A stretch of DNA of 64,000 nt from Armatimonadota bacterium (GTDB lineage: Bacteria > Armatimonadota > Fimbriimonadia > Fimbriimonadales > Fimbriimonadaceae), in assembly GCA_022563855.1 (NCBI GenBank), contig JADFMN010000002.1:248001-312000 (forward strand), read 5' to 3'. The notes beneath the pieces were generated by a model. That model was not told where the DNA came from. It did not search any database and worked only from the letters and a program-made list of their open reading frames with translations. Position numbers and translations under genes: made by a program. Shown in pieces: positions 36,333 to 43,874 of the stretch (position 1 is the first letter of the stretch; the number at the start of each line of letters is the position of its first letter).

Positions 36333-37364
36333 TCAAGCTTGGAGCAGGCTGTCGTAGAAGTCGACTGTCTTCTTGGCGAGGACGTCCCAATCGAGGGCGT
36401 CGAGCGGGGCCGTCTGGGGGCGGGGCGTGCTCTTCGCCCAACGGACGGCGGCCTGAAGGTGCGCCGAGCTGATCTCGCCCTGGTAGGTCATAACCCAGTC
36501 CTCGCCGATCGTCTGCTTTAGCTCCGGCATCGAGCCGATGCCCGGCACCAGCACCGGAACGTCGAACGAGAGCGCCATGAGCGCGGACCCGGAGTTGAGA
36601 ATGTTCTTGTAGGGGAAGACGGCGAGGTCGGTGGCCCGGAAATAATTCTGCAACTCCTCGTCTGGCACGCGCTGGAACTTCGACAGGATGCGGGGGTCGC
36701 CCGAGACCGCGCTTTCAACCTCCTTTCTCAAGGCGTCCGGATACGGCTCGCCCGCGACAACGAGCCGCAGGTCGCCCGGAGTCTCCTTGAAGGCGCGTGC
36801 CAGCTCCGGCACGCTCTTGTAGCCGCGAATGAATCCAACGTGGACGATGACGAACTCGTCTTGGCCTAGGCCAAGCGCTTCGCGCGCATCGGCCCTTGAG
36901 GCCGTGTTCGGATACGCCTCGCGGTAGTGCCCGTGCGGCACGGTCTCGATCGGGCAGACCATGTCCGAAAACCGCGCCTCGACGAGCCGCCTTGCCTCAT
37001 GTGAGAGGCAGATGCAACCGCTCAACATCGCCGTGAACTCCTTCCAGAATTTTCGTTGCAAGAGCTCGTGCCTGCGCTCGTGCGTATGCAGGTTGTGGGC
37101 GGTCCAAACGATCTTTGCGCCGCCTGCCGCCAGAGCGCGGAGGCACTTCATCCACCGGTCGTAGCTCCGGAGCACGACCACGGGGTTGCGGCGGTTCAGG
37201 AACGACTCCGGCCAGTGGACGTGAAAGACGTCGGCGGCCGCCTCGGCACATCCGTCCAGCTCGAACTCTGCGACCTCCACCCCAAGCTTCTCGACCCCTG
37301 CGTACAGCAGCGCCGTGTAAGGGTTCGACTCTTTGACGTCCTTGGGGAATGCCAGTACCTTCAA
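36333..37364 (-). CDS. Family 4-like (GT-B) glycosyltransferase
   Basis: 343 residues from a TTG at 37364, five bases after the fcl stop. The start KVLAFPKDVKESNPYTALLY is typical of this group. The acceptor half has VWTAHNLHTHERRH and CLSHEARRLVEARF. The donor half has VIVHVGFIRGYKSVPELARAF and FPYKNILNSGSALMALSFDVPVL, the Glu/Ser-containing nucleotide-sugar site. Last gene of the leftward gmd-fcl unit, so it may be the fucosyl transferase; this is inference from position. Confidence 0.88.
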   Translation of the reverse strand: MKVLAFPKDVKESNPYTALLYAGVEKLGVEVAEFELDGCAEAAADVFHVHWPESFLNRRNPVVVLRSYDRWMKCLRALAAGGAKIVWTAHNLHTHERRHELLQRKFWKEFTAMLSGCICLSHEARRLVEARFSDMVCPIETVPHGHYREAYPNTASRADAREALGLGQDEFVIVHVGFIRGYKSVPELARAFKETPGDLRLVVAGEPYPDALRKEVESAVSGDPRILSKFQRVPDEELQNYFRATDLAVFPYKNILNSGSALMALSFDVPVLVPGIGSMPELKQTIGEDWVMTYQGEISSAHLQAAVRWAKSTPRPQTAPLDALDWDVLAKKTVDFYDSLLQA

Positions 37365-37368
37365 GACG

Positions 37369-38304
37369 CTACTCGCTCACGTTCGCCTTGAACCACTCGT
37401 ATGCCTCGCGCAGGCCGTCTTCGAACGGCCTCTTCGCCTGCCACCCCATGCAGCGCAGCCTCGACACGTCCAACGTCTTTTCCGGAAATCCGTCGGGCAT
37501 GGACGTGTCCCACTCGATCTCGCCCGTGTGCCCCGTGATGCGCTGGATCGTCTCTGCCAACTCGCTGATCGTGATCGACGTGCCGGTCCCGACGTTGACG
37601 TGCCCTTCGACCTTCTCGCGTCCCAGCATGAAGAGGCAGGCGTCGGCCAGTTCGTCGGAGTGCAAGAACTCTCGCTTCGGCGACCCCGTCCCCCAGCACG
37701 TGACGGTCTTGTTCGGCAGGTGCTCGTGGAACCGGCGGATGAGCGCGGCGATCACGTGCGAGTGCTCGGGGTGGAAGCTGTCACCGGGGCCGAAGACGTT
37801 CGGCGGCATGACCGTGAAGTAGTTGCGCCCGTACTGCTTGCTGATCGCGTCGCACAGGTACAGCCCGGCGATCTTTGCGACCGCGTACGCCGCGTTCGTC
37901 GGCTCCGGCGGGCCGGTGAGCAAGGCTGCCTCGGGCATCGGCTGCGGCGCCTCGCGCGGGTAGATGCAGCTGCTTCCGAGGAACAGCAGATTCTGAACAT
38001 CGGCTCGATGCGACCCTTCGATCAAGTTGCTTTGGATGATCAGGTTTTGGCTAATGAACTCGGCGGGTTGGCTGTTGTTGGCGTGGATGCCGCCGACCTT
38101 TGCTGCGGCGACGATCACGGTGTCTGGCTCGACCTCCGCCAGGAAGGAATACGTATCGCGTTGGTTCAAAAGATCGAGCTCTTGGTGGGTTCTTGTGACG
38201 ATCTCGAAGCGTTCTTGCTCTTCAAGGGCTCTTAGGATCGCCGACCCGACTAATCCGCGGTGGCCTGCGAGATAAACCCTATTGCCGGTCTTCAGCGCTG
38301 GCAT
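37369..38304 (-). CDS. fcl: GDP-L-fucose synthase
   Basis: 311 residues from the ATG at 38304 with GGAGG about twelve bases upstream; overlaps the end of gmd by 26 bases. NADP motif [14 protein letters not shown]. Catalytic Ser-Tyr-Lys in FLGSSCIYP and [12 protein letters not shown]. It epimerises and reduces GDP-4-keto-6-deoxymannose to GDP-L-fucose. With gmd beside it and a mannose-1-P guanylyltransferase at 42035, the GDP-fucose route is complete from mannose-1-P. Confidence 0.96.
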   Translation of the reverse strand: MPALKTGNRVYLAGHRGLVGSAILRALEEQERFEIVTRTHQELDLLNQRDTYSFLAEVEPDTVIVAAAKVGGIHANNSQPAEFISQNLIIQSNLIEGSHRADVQNLLFLGSSCIYPREAPQPMPEAALLTGPPEPTNAAYAVAKIAGLYLCDAISKQYGRNYFTVMPPNVFGPGDSFHPEHSHVIAALIRRFHEHLPNKTVTCWGTGSPKREFLHSDELADACLFMLGREKVEGHVNVGTGTSITISELAETIQRITGHTGEIEWDTSMPDGFPEKTLDVSRLRCMGWQAKRPFEDGLREAYEWFKANVSE

Positions 38305-39373
38305 ACAGCTTAAATCCCTCCTCCGCCACAAGTTTGTCTCGCTTGGCAAGCTCCAGATCCGAATCAACCATCTCTTGCACCAACTCCTCGAACGTGACTT
38401 TGGGCGCCCAACCGAGAACCTCACGCGCTTTGGATGCGTCGCCCAAGAGCGCTTCGACTTCCGCCGGACGATAGTATCTTGGGTCGATCGACACGATCGC
38501 CTTACCTGTTTTTTGATTCAATCCCTGTTCGGACTCGCCTTCACCGCTCCACTCGATAGTCGTTCCGAGGCGCGCGAAAGAGATCTCCACAAATTCACGG
38601 ACCGAGTGTTGCTCGCCCGTCGCCAGAACGAAATCACCAGGCTTGTCCTGCTGCACAATCAGCCACATGCCTTCGACGAAATCCCGCGCGTGGCCCCAGT
38701 CGCGCATGGCGTTCAGATTGCCCAGGTAGAGGTGATCTTGCAGTCCGACGGCGATGCGTGCGGCTGCTCGCGTGATCTTGCGTGTGACGAACGTTTCGCC
38801 ACGGATCGGTGACTCGTGATTGAAGAGTATGCCGTTGCAAGCGAACATACCGTAGGCTTCGCGATAGTTCACTGTGATCCAATGGGCGTACAGCTTTGCG
38901 ACGCCGTACGGACTCCTGGGATAGAACGGGGTTGTCTCCGTTTGCGGAGTCTCCTGCACTAGTCCGAAAAGCTCGCTTGTCGATGCCTGATAGAACTTCA
39001 CAGAGTCCGTCAGGCCGAGTATGCGTATCGCTTCCAGGACGCTGAGCGTTCCCAGCCCGTCCGTCATAGCGGTGTAGTGGGGCTGGTCAAAGCTCACCTT
39101 GACGTGGCTCTGCGCACCCAGGTTGTAAATCTCGTCCGGCTTTGTCTGCTCAAGCACGCGAATCAGAGAGACGCCGTCCGTGAGGTCTCCGTAATGCAAC
39201 GAAAGCGGCAGTCCCTGTTCGTGCTGATCGTGAAATAGGTGGTCGATGCGCTGCGTGTTGAACGACGATGCTCTTCGCTTGATTCCATGCACCTCGTACC
39301 CCTTCGCCAGAAGGAACTCAGCGAGGTACGCACCGTCCTGCCCGGTGATGCCGGTAATGAGCGCCGTTTTCAT
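38279..39373 (-). CDS. gmd: GDP-mannose 4,6-dehydratase
   Basis: 364 residues. [17 protein letters not shown] is the NADP loop. Catalytic elements are STSELFG and [10 protein letters not shown]. The segment [19 protein letters not shown] is typical of Gmd. It converts GDP-mannose to GDP-4-keto-6-deoxymannose for fcl. ATG at 39373. First gene of a three-gene leftward unit gmd-fcl-glycosyltransferase. Confidence 0.97.
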   Translation of the reverse strand: MKTALITGITGQDGAYLAEFLLAKGYEVHGIKRRASSFNTQRIDHLFHDQHEQGLPLSLHYGDLTDGVSLIRVLEQTKPDEIYNLGAQSHVKVSFDQPHYTAMTDGLGTLSVLEAIRILGLTDSVKFYQASTSELFGLVQETPQTETTPFYPRSPYGVAKLYAHWITVNYREAYGMFACNGILFNHESPIRGETFVTRKITRAAARIAVGLQDHLYLGNLNAMRDWGHARDFVEGMWLIVQQDKPGDFVLATGEQHSVREFVEISFARLGTTIEWSGEGESEQGLNQKTGKAIVSIDPRYYRPAEVEALLGDASKAREVLGWAPKVTFEELVQEMVDSDLELAKRDKLVAEEGFKLYASAEDRQ

Positions 39374-39694
39374 CTGAATTGGTTTCCCTCTGGTAGGCCC
39401 GCGCCAGGTTCGATTGTACCAGAGCAGCGATCAGGGCAATCGAACCAGCGCGGCGTGGGATTCGGCTGCGCAAGTTGCACCTTGGCGAGCCGACTTGGTG
39501 CGACAGGATCGAACTCCGGAATTCGTCCTGCAGTTTGGAGCAGAAGCATCTCAGTTGCGCGTAGGCGTTTCCCAAGCTCGTCAGGAGATTGTCAAGAACC
39601 GGCTGCGCAACCCCGTTATATTTGCTAGCACGGTCCAAGTTGGTACGATTCCTGCGGTTCGAAGTCCAGTATACTTGGGTGGCGGAAGCGTACG
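39374..39694. other. Divergent intergenic region between gmd and the exosortase gene
   Basis: About 320 bases with no convincing gene. A TATACT at 39670-39675, 20 bases before the exosortase ATG, could be a -10 element but has no partner -35 at the normal distance. Short open frames on both strands are not protein-like. Confidence 0.4.
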
Positions 39695-40633
39695 ATGAGT
39701 CAGCAGATCTCAGATTCTGAACCAGCAGGCGACGGAGCCGTCGATGGTCGCTCTGTGCTCGACAAGAGCATTGAGTTTCTAAGAACTTGCGACCGCACGT
39801 GGCTTGGCCTGACCATCGCCGCATGTCTCGTCTTGGGGTTCGTTTTCTGGGCTCTTTTCAGTCAGCTTCCATACATTTGGCTCGGGCTGGGCACTTGGGA
39901 GTTCAGGTCTGGGGATGGATACTATTCGCACGGCGTCCTCGTGCCGTTCATCGCGGGCTACATCATCTATCAACGCTGGCCCCAGATAAAGGACACGCCC
40001 GTCCGTCCAGGTTGGATCGCTATCGTACCGTTCCTTGCTATGTTGTGGATTCTGTGGGCCGCGAACGTGGCCGACATACTGTTGATCCGTTCATACGCCC
40101 TCATCCTTGGTCTGCTGTCTCTTGTCTGGTTCATCGCGGGCCTAAGGTGGATGCTCGCGCTATCGCCCTCGATTCTGTACCTGTTGTTTGCTCTTCCAGT
40201 TTGGACGGGGGTAATCAATAACTACACGAATCCGCTTCAAGTGTATTCGACGACCGTGTCTTATCATTTGCTGAATGTATTCGGATACAAGGTGTTCCAG
40301 CACGATGCGACAACCCTGTTGTTGGATCACTTCGAGCTTTCGATCGCTGTTCCTTGCAGCGGCTTAAAGCTTGTCGTTGCCGTGACGGCGTTCACTGTGT
40401 TCTTCATGCTGATTGCTCGTTTGAAGTGGTGGGCGAACGGGCTGATGGCCGCAGCCGTACTGCCGCTGTGCCTGTTCATCAACGGTCTGAGGATCGCGCT
40501 GATCGGGATCGTCGGGGAGGAACGGGGGAGTGCGGCGGGGTTCGCGTTCCACGACTACAGCGGATACATCACGCTGATCGTGTGCTTCTTCATCATATTC
40601 AAGTTTGCGAGGTTATTAGGATGGAAAGAATGA
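39695..40633 (+). CDS. Exosortase (membrane transpeptidase-like sorting enzyme)
   Basis: 312 residues, about eight membrane helices. The three catalytic residues of the family are in place: Cys221 in VPCSGLK, Arg266 in FINGLRIALIG and His286 in AFHDYSGY. Exosortases cleave and attach proteins carrying a C-terminal PEP-CTERM-like signal, and many lie in exopolysaccharide loci as here. The EpsI partner follows with a 13-base overlap. No protein with a clear PEP-CTERM tail is encoded in this window. The subclass cannot be named from motifs alone. Confidence 0.92.
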   Translation: MSQQISDSEPAGDGAVDGRSVLDKSIEFLRTCDRTWLGLTIAACLVLGFVFWALFSQLPYIWLGLGTWEFRSGDGYYSHGVLVPFIAGYIIYQRWPQIKDTPVRPGWIAIVPFLAMLWILWAANVADILLIRSYALILGLLSLVWFIAGLRWMLALSPSILYLLFALPVWTGVINNYTNPLQVYSTTVSYHLLNVFGYKVFQHDATTLLLDHFELSIAVPCSGLKLVVAVTAFTVFFMLIARLKWWANGLMAAAVLPLCLFINGLRIALIGIVGEERGSAAGFAFHDYSGYITLIVCFFIIFKFARLLGWKE

Positions 40634-41298
40634 AAAGGAGAGCTGCGGCTGCGCTCGGTGTGCTGCTCGCCGCAGGAGTCTTCATGGCGTTTAGCAAAGT
40701 AGATGAGGGGGACTCGATAGACGAGCAGTGGATGGTCGATAACAGCCCTAGGCAGGTAGAGGGCTTCAAGATGTTGGCCGGTGAGGAGAATCCCGACTAT
40801 AGCTATAAGATGGCTAAAGTAGCCTATGACACGTTAGAGCCCTACGGCATCGTCGCCAAAGTTTATGTGAACGAAAAAACCGGCGAATCGTACGATGTCG
40901 TCTTGATCGCGAGTAAGAGCAAGGACAGCTTCCACGATCCGCGAGTCTGTTTTTCGGTCCAGGGTTGGGCCTTGAACACCCAGTGGGTCGACTCTGTTGA
41001 GACCGAAACGCGAGGGCTAGCGTACATGACCATCACGGACATGGACGGGCCGACAGGCAGGGGGAAATTGGCAGCGTTCCTCTATCGGGGTCAGGGCAAA
41101 TTCTACAAATCAACGAACGAACTCAAGATCGGCATGTTCATCGAGCAACTCAAAGGAGGAGGGAACCTGGACGGGGTCTTCTACAGGATCATTCCGCAGC
41201 ACAACAACCCAGATTCGGACGCACTACTAAGTGACTTGAAGAATTTCATTGCCGCGTACTTGGACGCTGCAAACGAAGCGAGCAACGGCTACTTTTAG
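40621..41298 (+). CDS. epsI: EpsI / DUF3485 exosortase-associated protein
   Basis: 225 residues from the ATG at 40621, inside the end of the exosortase gene. One N-terminal helix (AAAALGVLLAAGVFMAF) anchors a periplasmic domain with DPRVCFSVQGWAL, the family's conserved Cys region, and FLYRGQGKFYKSTNE. In many genomes EpsI is fused to or follows exosortase and belongs to the same locus. Its precise activity is unknown. A long upstream frame exists but overlaps the exosortase coding sequence and is not credible. Confidence 0.85.
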   Translation: MERMKRRAAAALGVLLAAGVFMAFSKVDEGDSIDEQWMVDNSPRQVEGFKMLAGEENPDYSYKMAKVAYDTLEPYGIVAKVYVNEKTGESYDVVLIASKSKDSFHDPRVCFSVQGWALNTQWVDSVETETRGLAYMTITDMDGPTGRGKLAAFLYRGQGKFYKSTNELKIGMFIEQLKGGGNLDGVFYRIIPQHNNPDSDALLSDLKNFIAAYLDAANEASNGYF

Positions 41299-41319
41299 GC
41301 GCCGGAAATGGGGAGAGTT

Positions 41320-41339
41320 TTGTACGTCACGACGTACAA
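41320..41339. promoter_or_regulatory. Near-perfect 20-base palindrome, operator-like
   Basis: TTGTACGTC-AC-GACGTACAA, 9-bp arms with a two-base centre, 22 bases after the epsI stop. The short centre makes a regulator-binding dyad as likely as an RNA hairpin, and no T tract follows. The next gene begins 120 bases downstream. Confidence 0.45.
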
Positions 41340-41459
41340 CAGCGAAGACGTTGGCTCGTGGTCGGACATCTCCGGGTGAATCGCTCGCACGAATCATAGC
41401 GCGTGTCTGATCCGTCGTGTGCATAGGCGGCGTTGAGTTGTTTTGAACCGCCGCAAGCC

Positions 41460-42032
41460 ATGTTTGAGTACGAGCGCATTAGGCTAGGTTGCCCCGATAC
41501 TCAGCCATCTGACGTCTTGCTGTCGTCGGAGCTGCGTCCTGCTGCCTTCCTGGATCGAGACGGCGTTGTGAACACGGATCGCGGATACGTCCACTTGCCC
41601 GAGGACTTTGAATGGACTCCCGGCATCCTGCCCGCGATTCGGGCTCTCAACGATGCGAACTACGCCGTCATCTTCGTCACCAATCAGTCGGGGATCGGAC
41701 GCGGATACTACACCGAAGAAGATTTTCTGTCGCTGAGCCGCTGGATGTTGGACGAAGCCGACAGGGAAGGGGCTTTGATCGACGCGGTTTACTACTGCCC
41801 TCACCACCCGGACGGGGAGCCGGGTCCGTATCGCTTGCTTTGCCCAGCGCGCAAGCCCGGAACAGGCATGCTGGAGCGAGCCGAGCTTGAGTTCTCCCTG
41901 GACAAAGCCAAGTCGTTTCTGATCGGTGATCGGGAATCGGACCTGGGGGCAGCTATCGCCTTTGGGATCGAGTACAGCCTGTTTGAGTCAGGCGACATCG
42001 AATCCATAATAGCCAGCCATATCCGCGGTTGA
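41460..42032 (+). CDS. gmhB: HAD-family heptose/sugar bisphosphate phosphatase (GmhB-like)
   Basis: 190 residues from the ATG at 41460; no ribosome site. HAD motif I AAFLDRDGVVNTDRGYV, motif II region VIFVTNQSGIGRG, and motif III/IV in SFLIGDRESDLGAA. The zinc loop CPHHPDGEPGPYRLLCPARKP has a longer insert than usual and a single Cys where GmhB normally has CxC. GmhB removes the 7-phosphate of heptose bisphosphate during ADP- or GDP-heptose synthesis. Other GDP-sugar genes surround it, but no other heptose gene is visible, so a related sugar phosphatase role is possible. Confidence 0.82.
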   Translation: MFEYERIRLGCPDTQPSDVLLSSELRPAAFLDRDGVVNTDRGYVHLPEDFEWTPGILPAIRALNDANYAVIFVTNQSGIGRGYYTEEDFLSLSRWMLDEADREGALIDAVYYCPHHPDGEPGPYRLLCPARKPGTGMLERAELEFSLDKAKSFLIGDRESDLGAAIAFGIEYSLFESGDIESIIASHIRG

Positions 42033-42034
42033 GT

Positions 42035-43090
42035 CTAAGTTTTCTCGACTAACTTACGCACATCTTGCGCCCTTGGCATTGGGACGACCAGAATCTTACC
42101 GTTCGCGGCGACCACTGCCAGGTCGTCGCAACCCAATAGGCAGACTTCGACGCCTTCCATGTCGTTGTACACCGCGCAACCCTCTGACTCGACGACTCTC
42201 GCTGTGCCAACGATGGCGTTTCCGGAGTCGTCGAGCGGCAAACTTCTGGTCAGTGCGTCCCAAGCTCCAAGGTCGTCCCACTCAAATGCAGATTCGACGA
42301 CGTACACGCGTTCTGACCTTTCCATCAGCGCGTAGTCGATCGATTCGGACTTGACTTGTGAGAACAGCTCTGCGGCCTCTTCGCTCTCGCTAGAAATCGC
42401 GGCCGCGAGCTGCTTGACGAACTCTCGCGTAACGACTCCGGCCTCTTCGAGCTGGTCGATGAACGCCTGCACTGTCCAGAAGAACATTCCCGAATTCCAG
42501 TAGTACTGGCCGCTCTTCAAGAACCGCACTGCGGTCTCTGCGTCGGGCTTTTCAGTGAATCTAACGGCGAGGAAGCCCTGTCCGACAGGATCGCCGCGCT
42601 CGATGTAGCCGTACCCTGTTTCCGGCCGGGTCGGTGCAATTCCGATCGTAACGAGGCCTCGCAAGTTCTCTGCAAGATCCATGGCCGAACCCACGACGGA
42701 CAGGAATTTGTCCGCTGGGGCGATCCGGTGATCGGCGGTCACGACGGCCATCGTCACCTCTTGCCAGCTATCGGGAAACCGCGCCATGAGATTTGCAGCC
42801 GACCAGATGAGCGCTCCAGCGGTGTTGCGCTTGGTCGGCTCGCCGAAGACGTTTCTTGCCGGCACTGCTGGGCACTCAGCGCGAGAGGCTTCGACCAATC
42901 TCCCGGTCGTGGCGATGAAGATGTCATCGTTGGCGAAGTTCGTCTGCAGCCGTTGGACGGCGTCTTGGAGCAGGCTGCGATCTGCCGACGAGAGATTGAG
43001 GAACTGCTTTGGCCTGTCCGGAGTTGAGACCGGCCAGAATCGCTCGCCCGATCCGCCCGCCATCACGACCGCTACCCGATGGAAGCTCAT
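42035..43090 (-). CDS. manC: Mannose-1-phosphate guanylyltransferase
   Basis: 351 residues. Nucleotidyltransferase signature VMAGGSGERFWPVSTPDRPKQ at the N-terminus, metal region VTADHRI, and later FTEKPDAETAVRFL and YYWNSGMFFW. Only the guanylyltransferase part is present; the isomerase domain of long ManC proteins is absent. It makes GDP-mannose, feeding gmd and fcl at 37.4-39.4 kb. Convergent with the GmhB-like gene (two bases apart). Confidence 0.94.
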   Translation of the reverse strand: MSFHRVAVVMAGGSGERFWPVSTPDRPKQFLNLSSADRSLLQDAVQRLQTNFANDDIFIATTGRLVEASRAECPAVPARNVFGEPTKRNTAGALIWSAANLMARFPDSWQEVTMAVVTADHRIAPADKFLSVVGSAMDLAENLRGLVTIGIAPTRPETGYGYIERGDPVGQGFLAVRFTEKPDAETAVRFLKSGQYYWNSGMFFWTVQAFIDQLEEAGVVTREFVKQLAAAISSESEEAAELFSQVKSESIDYALMERSERVYVVESAFEWDDLGAWDALTRSLPLDDSGNAIVGTARVVESEGCAVYNDMEGVEVCLLGCDDLAVVAANGKILVVPMPRAQDVRKLVEKT

Positions 43091-43148
43091 GTCATCAGAC
43101 TACCATTGCAATCGGTCAGCGCCTGGTTCCCAGAGTATCCTTAGCGGG

Positions 43149-43874
43149 ATGGCGGCGACGAAACCGAAGCGAAGGAACGTGCGCAAGCGAAAATCCCTGC
43201 GTGAGCTGGATGAGTTGCTGACCAGATTGGAGAACGTATACGGAAAGACGCCGTACGCCAGCCGCTTCTCACCGATGGACGAACTGGTGTGCTGCATTCT
43301 CAGCCAGCACACCTCCGACGCGAACAGCTTTCCGGCGTTCGCTCGGTTGAAGGAGGAGTTTCCCGATTGGCAGGGCGTTGTCGATGTGGGGCCAGAAGGC
43401 GTCGCTCCAATCATCAGGCAGGCAGGGCTGGCGAACCAGAAGTCAAAGAGCATCGTCAGGGCGCTTGTGGAAATCCGCCGCCGTACCGGTAGCTATTCGA
43501 TCGACCATCTCCAAAGCCTCTCGATGCTGGAGGCCCGCGACTGGTTGATGGAGCTGCCGGGGGTCGGCCCGAAGACGGCGTCGATCGTCCTCTGCTTCAG
43601 CTTCAAAATGGGCGCGATCCCGGTTGACACGCACATCTTTCGCGTTTCCCAGCGGATCGGCATGTTGCCGAAGTCCTGTACGGCGGACAAGGCCCACGAC
43701 CTCCTTCTCGATTTGGTGCCGCCCGATGACGCGTTTCGGTATCACACGACTCTCATAACGCACGGCAGGAAGATTTGCAAAGCTCGCAACCCGCTTTGCC
43801 GGGAGTGCCCGCTCAACGACATCTGCCCCTCGGCAGCGACGTTTATGAAGAAGGCGACGGGCAAACGGAAGTGA
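43149..43874 (+). CDS. nth: Endonuclease III
   Basis: 241 residues from the ATG at 43149. Helix-hairpin-helix LPGVGPKTASIVLCF with the catalytic Lys, followed by PVDTHIFRVSQRIG with the catalytic Asp. The C-terminal C-x6-C-x2-C-x5-C (CKARNPLCRECPLNDIC) binds a 4Fe-4S cluster. Removes oxidised pyrimidines from DNA. N-terminus is basic. It overlaps glnE by the GTGA arrangement. Confidence 0.95.
   Translation: MAATKPKRRNVRKRKSLRELDELLTRLENVYGKTPYASRFSPMDELVCCILSQHTSDANSFPAFARLKEEFPDWQGVVDVGPEGVAPIIRQAGLANQKSKSIVRALVEIRRRTGSYSIDHLQSLSMLEARDWLMELPGVGPKTASIVLCFSFKMGAIPVDTHIFRVSQRIGMLPKSCTADKAHDLLLDLVPPDDAFRYHTTLITHGRKICKARNPLCRECPLNDICPSAATFMKKATGKRK

Noticed and set aside
36306-36338. GCTTGAG/CTCAAGC inverted repeat between the FkbM gene and the GT-B gene
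   Set aside because: Long loop, coding on both sides and no T tract; too weak to call a terminator.
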